NCBI GenBank assembly: GCA_964413185.1
Contig: CAYPSX010000211.1
Coordinates: forward strand, 1 to 6,903
Length of the DNA: 6,903 nucleotides
Reading direction: 5' to 3'
DNA from: Salinivirga sp964413185
GTDB taxonomy: Bacteria; Bacteroidota; Bacteroidia; Bacteroidales; Salinivirgaceae
Made by a program: the position numbers and the translations under genes
Notes under the pieces: generated by a model
What the model was told of the DNA's origin: nothing
Seen by the model: the letters and a program-made list of their open reading frames with translations, nothing else
The model's database searches: none
Shown: positions 5,942-6,903 of the stretch, one piece after another
Layout of the letters: the number at the start of each line of letters is the position of its first letter
How positions within the stretch are numbered: the first letter of the stretch is position 1

Positions 5942-6165
5942 TTACAGTTCTTGTGCGAATGCCAAAAACATCCTCTTATATCTATTATCGTATTGTACTT
6001 TTTCAATACAATATCTGGCTTTCCAGGTAATTTCTTATCGTATAACCTGTATCTGTAACCGTTTGCATTAAGGAACTTACGTACCAAAATTTCAGGTTTT
6101 GTGTTTTTTCCTTTAATTCTGGACATGTTGTAGCTTCTGGTATTTTTATCATGTACATCAGTCAT
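5899..6165 (-). pseudogene. vsr: Truncated very-short-patch repair endonuclease (Vsr)
   Basis: Vsr nicks 5' of the T in T:G mismatches that arise by deamination of methylated cytosine and normally accompanies a cytosine-5 methyltransferase. The family start is clear: MTDVHDKNTRSYNMSRIKGK, then NTKPEILVRKFL and LPGKPDIVL, with D51 at the catalytic position, and GCFWHSH (65-71). The match ends after CKF (residue 76, near 5938). The next 12 codons (GGQVITASQEIL) are unrelated and end in TAG, giving 88 residues against the usual 130-150, so the C-terminal half is lost. The active site has also drifted: the positions of F62, T63 and H64 in E. coli Vsr are D, I and R here. I chose the ATG at 6165 because it gives the family N-terminus; a GTG at 6174 would only add three residues. 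The product is almost certainly inactive. Confidence 0.85.
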
Positions 6166-6252
6166 AATATGCACTTTTAGGCTTTGGCGAAATTGCTCTC
6201 TTTTATAAACATAAGCATCAGCATCAGCTTGTGTATTGAGACTTGCAATTCA
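6166..6252 (-). other. Open frame leading into vsr, possible remnant of a preceding gene
   Basis: The frame of vsr stays open upstream for 28 codons back to a TGA (6252-6250). It reads IASLNTQADADAY, then VYKREQFRQSLKVHI, which looks protein-like but contains no ATG. A small GATGCT tandem lies within it. It may be leader sequence or a scrap of an upstream cistron; I cannot tell which. Confidence 0.25.
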
Positions 6253-6269
6253 CTGGCATTTTTCTCATC

Positions 6270-6300
6270 CAAACATAACAAAACTTATTAAGGTGTGCAA
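6270..6300 (-). promoter_or_regulatory. Promoter upstream of the vsr remnant
   Basis: On the − strand TTG (6300-6298), a 20-bp spacer and TATGTTTG (6277-6270) match the Bacteroidota consensus TTG / TAnnTTTG completely, with the same spacing as the toxin operon promoter. It points toward vsr and, through it, the nuclease-helicase gene. Transcription would start near 6263, leaving about 100 bases before the vsr ATG. It sits only about 20 bp inside the start of the right repeat cluster, suggesting the original operon began here. Confidence 0.65.
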
Positions 6301-6319
6301 GGAATAGGGTAACGAAATT

Positions 6320-6524
6320 CTCCGGGATTTTTATTGGATGTAATTTAACGGCGTTAGGCGTGAAATATTGGTAGCAATCGGCAAACCACATCGCTGAACG
6401 CCGTTAGGTGTGGCATATTCTTATTCTGTGGAATATCCCGAAAGTCAAGGCGCGAGTTCGTTGCAAAATGTAATAAAATTGATGTTTTGGAAACTGCTAA
6501 CAACAACGCCTCGCGCTCTGACTA
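6320..6524 (+). repeat. Interspersed repeat, long module (copy 3, most complete)
   Basis: This is the fullest copy: 'ctccgggattttta', then two hairpins of the ACGCC-GTTA-GGCGT type (6348-6361 with one mismatch; 6398-6411 with a G·U pair), 'tggaatatcccgaaag', 'ttgcaaaatgtaataaaatt' and the end 'cctcgcgctctgacta'. The part from 6366 matches 1-157 almost base for base, and the left part matches 1731-1840. No gene is supported within it. Confidence 0.85.
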
Positions 6525-6542
6525 TGGTTCTTTTCAGAATTT

Positions 6543-6778
6543 GGGCTAAAGCCCGCGAACCTTTCGGAACTTCTACCCGGCCATGAATGACCGGGCTATT
6601 GAACGTTTTCAAATTTTGTTTTTCGCCGAATTGTGGCAAGTCGCGGTGTGAGATGATTGGGCTAAAGCCCGCGAACTTTCCGGAACTTTTTACCCGGCCA
6701 TAAATGACCGGGCTAGTGATCGTTTCCAATGTTGATTTTCACCGATTTATGGCAAGCAAGTCACGGTATGAGTAATTT
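6543..6778 (+). repeat. Two tandem copies of a 116-bp composite repeat
   Basis: Copy one is 6543-6658 and copy two begins at 6659. Each contains GGGCT-AA-AGCCC, 'gcgaac', 'cggaact', the CCCGG..CCGGG unit, 'cgttt.caa', and a tail of the form 'tcgccga.tt.tggcaag' ending in 'tcacggtatgag' or a near match. The first two modules also occur together at 1877-1945. The copies differ by scattered substitutions and a few small insertions, so the duplication is not recent. The − strand frame through it is not coding. Confidence 0.85.
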
Positions 6779-6903
6779 AATGAGCTGTGTTGCAGTTGTT
6801 GACTTTCGTACTATTTATTTGCAAACTCACGCCGCGACTAATCGGTAGTTAGAGCCTGTCCATAAACTAAAGATTCTGAACTATAAAGTTCGATAACGAG
6901 GCT
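6779..6903. other. Right-end stretch with no recognisable gene
   Basis: I see no gene or clear repeat in this stretch. A small hairpin GAACT-ATAA-AGTTC lies at 6878-6891, and the segment beginning 'gagcctgtccataaac' (6851) has the look of an insertion-sequence terminus, but the window ends before this can be tested. Confidence 0.4.

Noticed and set aside
6166..6174. GTG at 6174 as start of vsr
   Set aside because: The ATG at 6165 gives the standard family N-terminus (MTDVHD) and places the catalytic aspartate at residue 51 as in E. coli Vsr.
6445..6729. 94-codon − strand frame with two SPVI(H/Y)GRV words
   Set aside because: It is translation of two tandem repeat copies, not a gene.
6543..6778. 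CRISPR array
   Set aside because: There are only two 116-bp units, they are imperfect, have no unique spacers of constant length, and no cas genes are present.

Overview
The window looks like accessory DNA from a Bacteroidota chromosome, probably a Bacteroidales/Marinilabiliales-type anaerobe or marine fermenter. The support is a butyrate kinase gene, two − strand promoters with the Bacteroidota-style layout TTG-N20-TAnnTTT(G/A), genes without clear Shine-Dalgarno sites, and gene-free stretches filled with interspersed palindromic repeats. No rRNA, tRNA or complete mobile element is visible, so the genus cannot be fixed from the sequence alone.

Layout. 1-376 holds a long interspersed repeat and a leader region. 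377-1471 (+) is an unusual butyrate kinase homologue whose three nucleotide/phosphate-binding loops are all altered. A good intrinsic terminator follows at 1505-1533. 1544-1945 is a second repeat cluster. 2050-3409 (−) is a two-gene toxin-antitoxin operon: an MqsR-like RNase toxin followed 4 bp later by an antitoxin with an MqsA-like N-terminal part and HTH joined to a Panacea (SocA/DUF4065) domain. Its promoter is overlapped by a strong 24-bp palindrome. 3492-3740 (+) is a doubtful small AT-rich ORF. 3792-5768 (−) is a 658-residue protein with an N-terminal PD-(D/E)XK nuclease domain and a DUF2075/Schlafen-type superfamily 1 helicase domain. 5831-6165 (−) is wreckage of a restriction-modification locus: a vsr endonuclease gene cut off after codon 76 and joined, out of frame, to a coding-looking C-terminal tail of another gene. 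A well-formed promoter lies upstream at 6270-6300. 6320-6778 is a third repeat cluster that includes a 116-bp tandem duplication.

How it fits together. The three repeat clusters share the same modules, always on the + strand and in the same order. They bracket first the kinase and then the whole AT-rich defence block (about 2050-6300). I infer a small defence island: an addiction-type toxin-antitoxin pair, a nuclease-helicase, and a restriction-modification operon that lost its middle by deletion. The most distinctive points are the MqsA-Panacea hybrid antitoxin with lost zinc ligands and a visible operator, the vsr/unknown gene fusion scar, the degenerate active-site loops of the kinase, and a compensatory base pair in the repeat hairpins.
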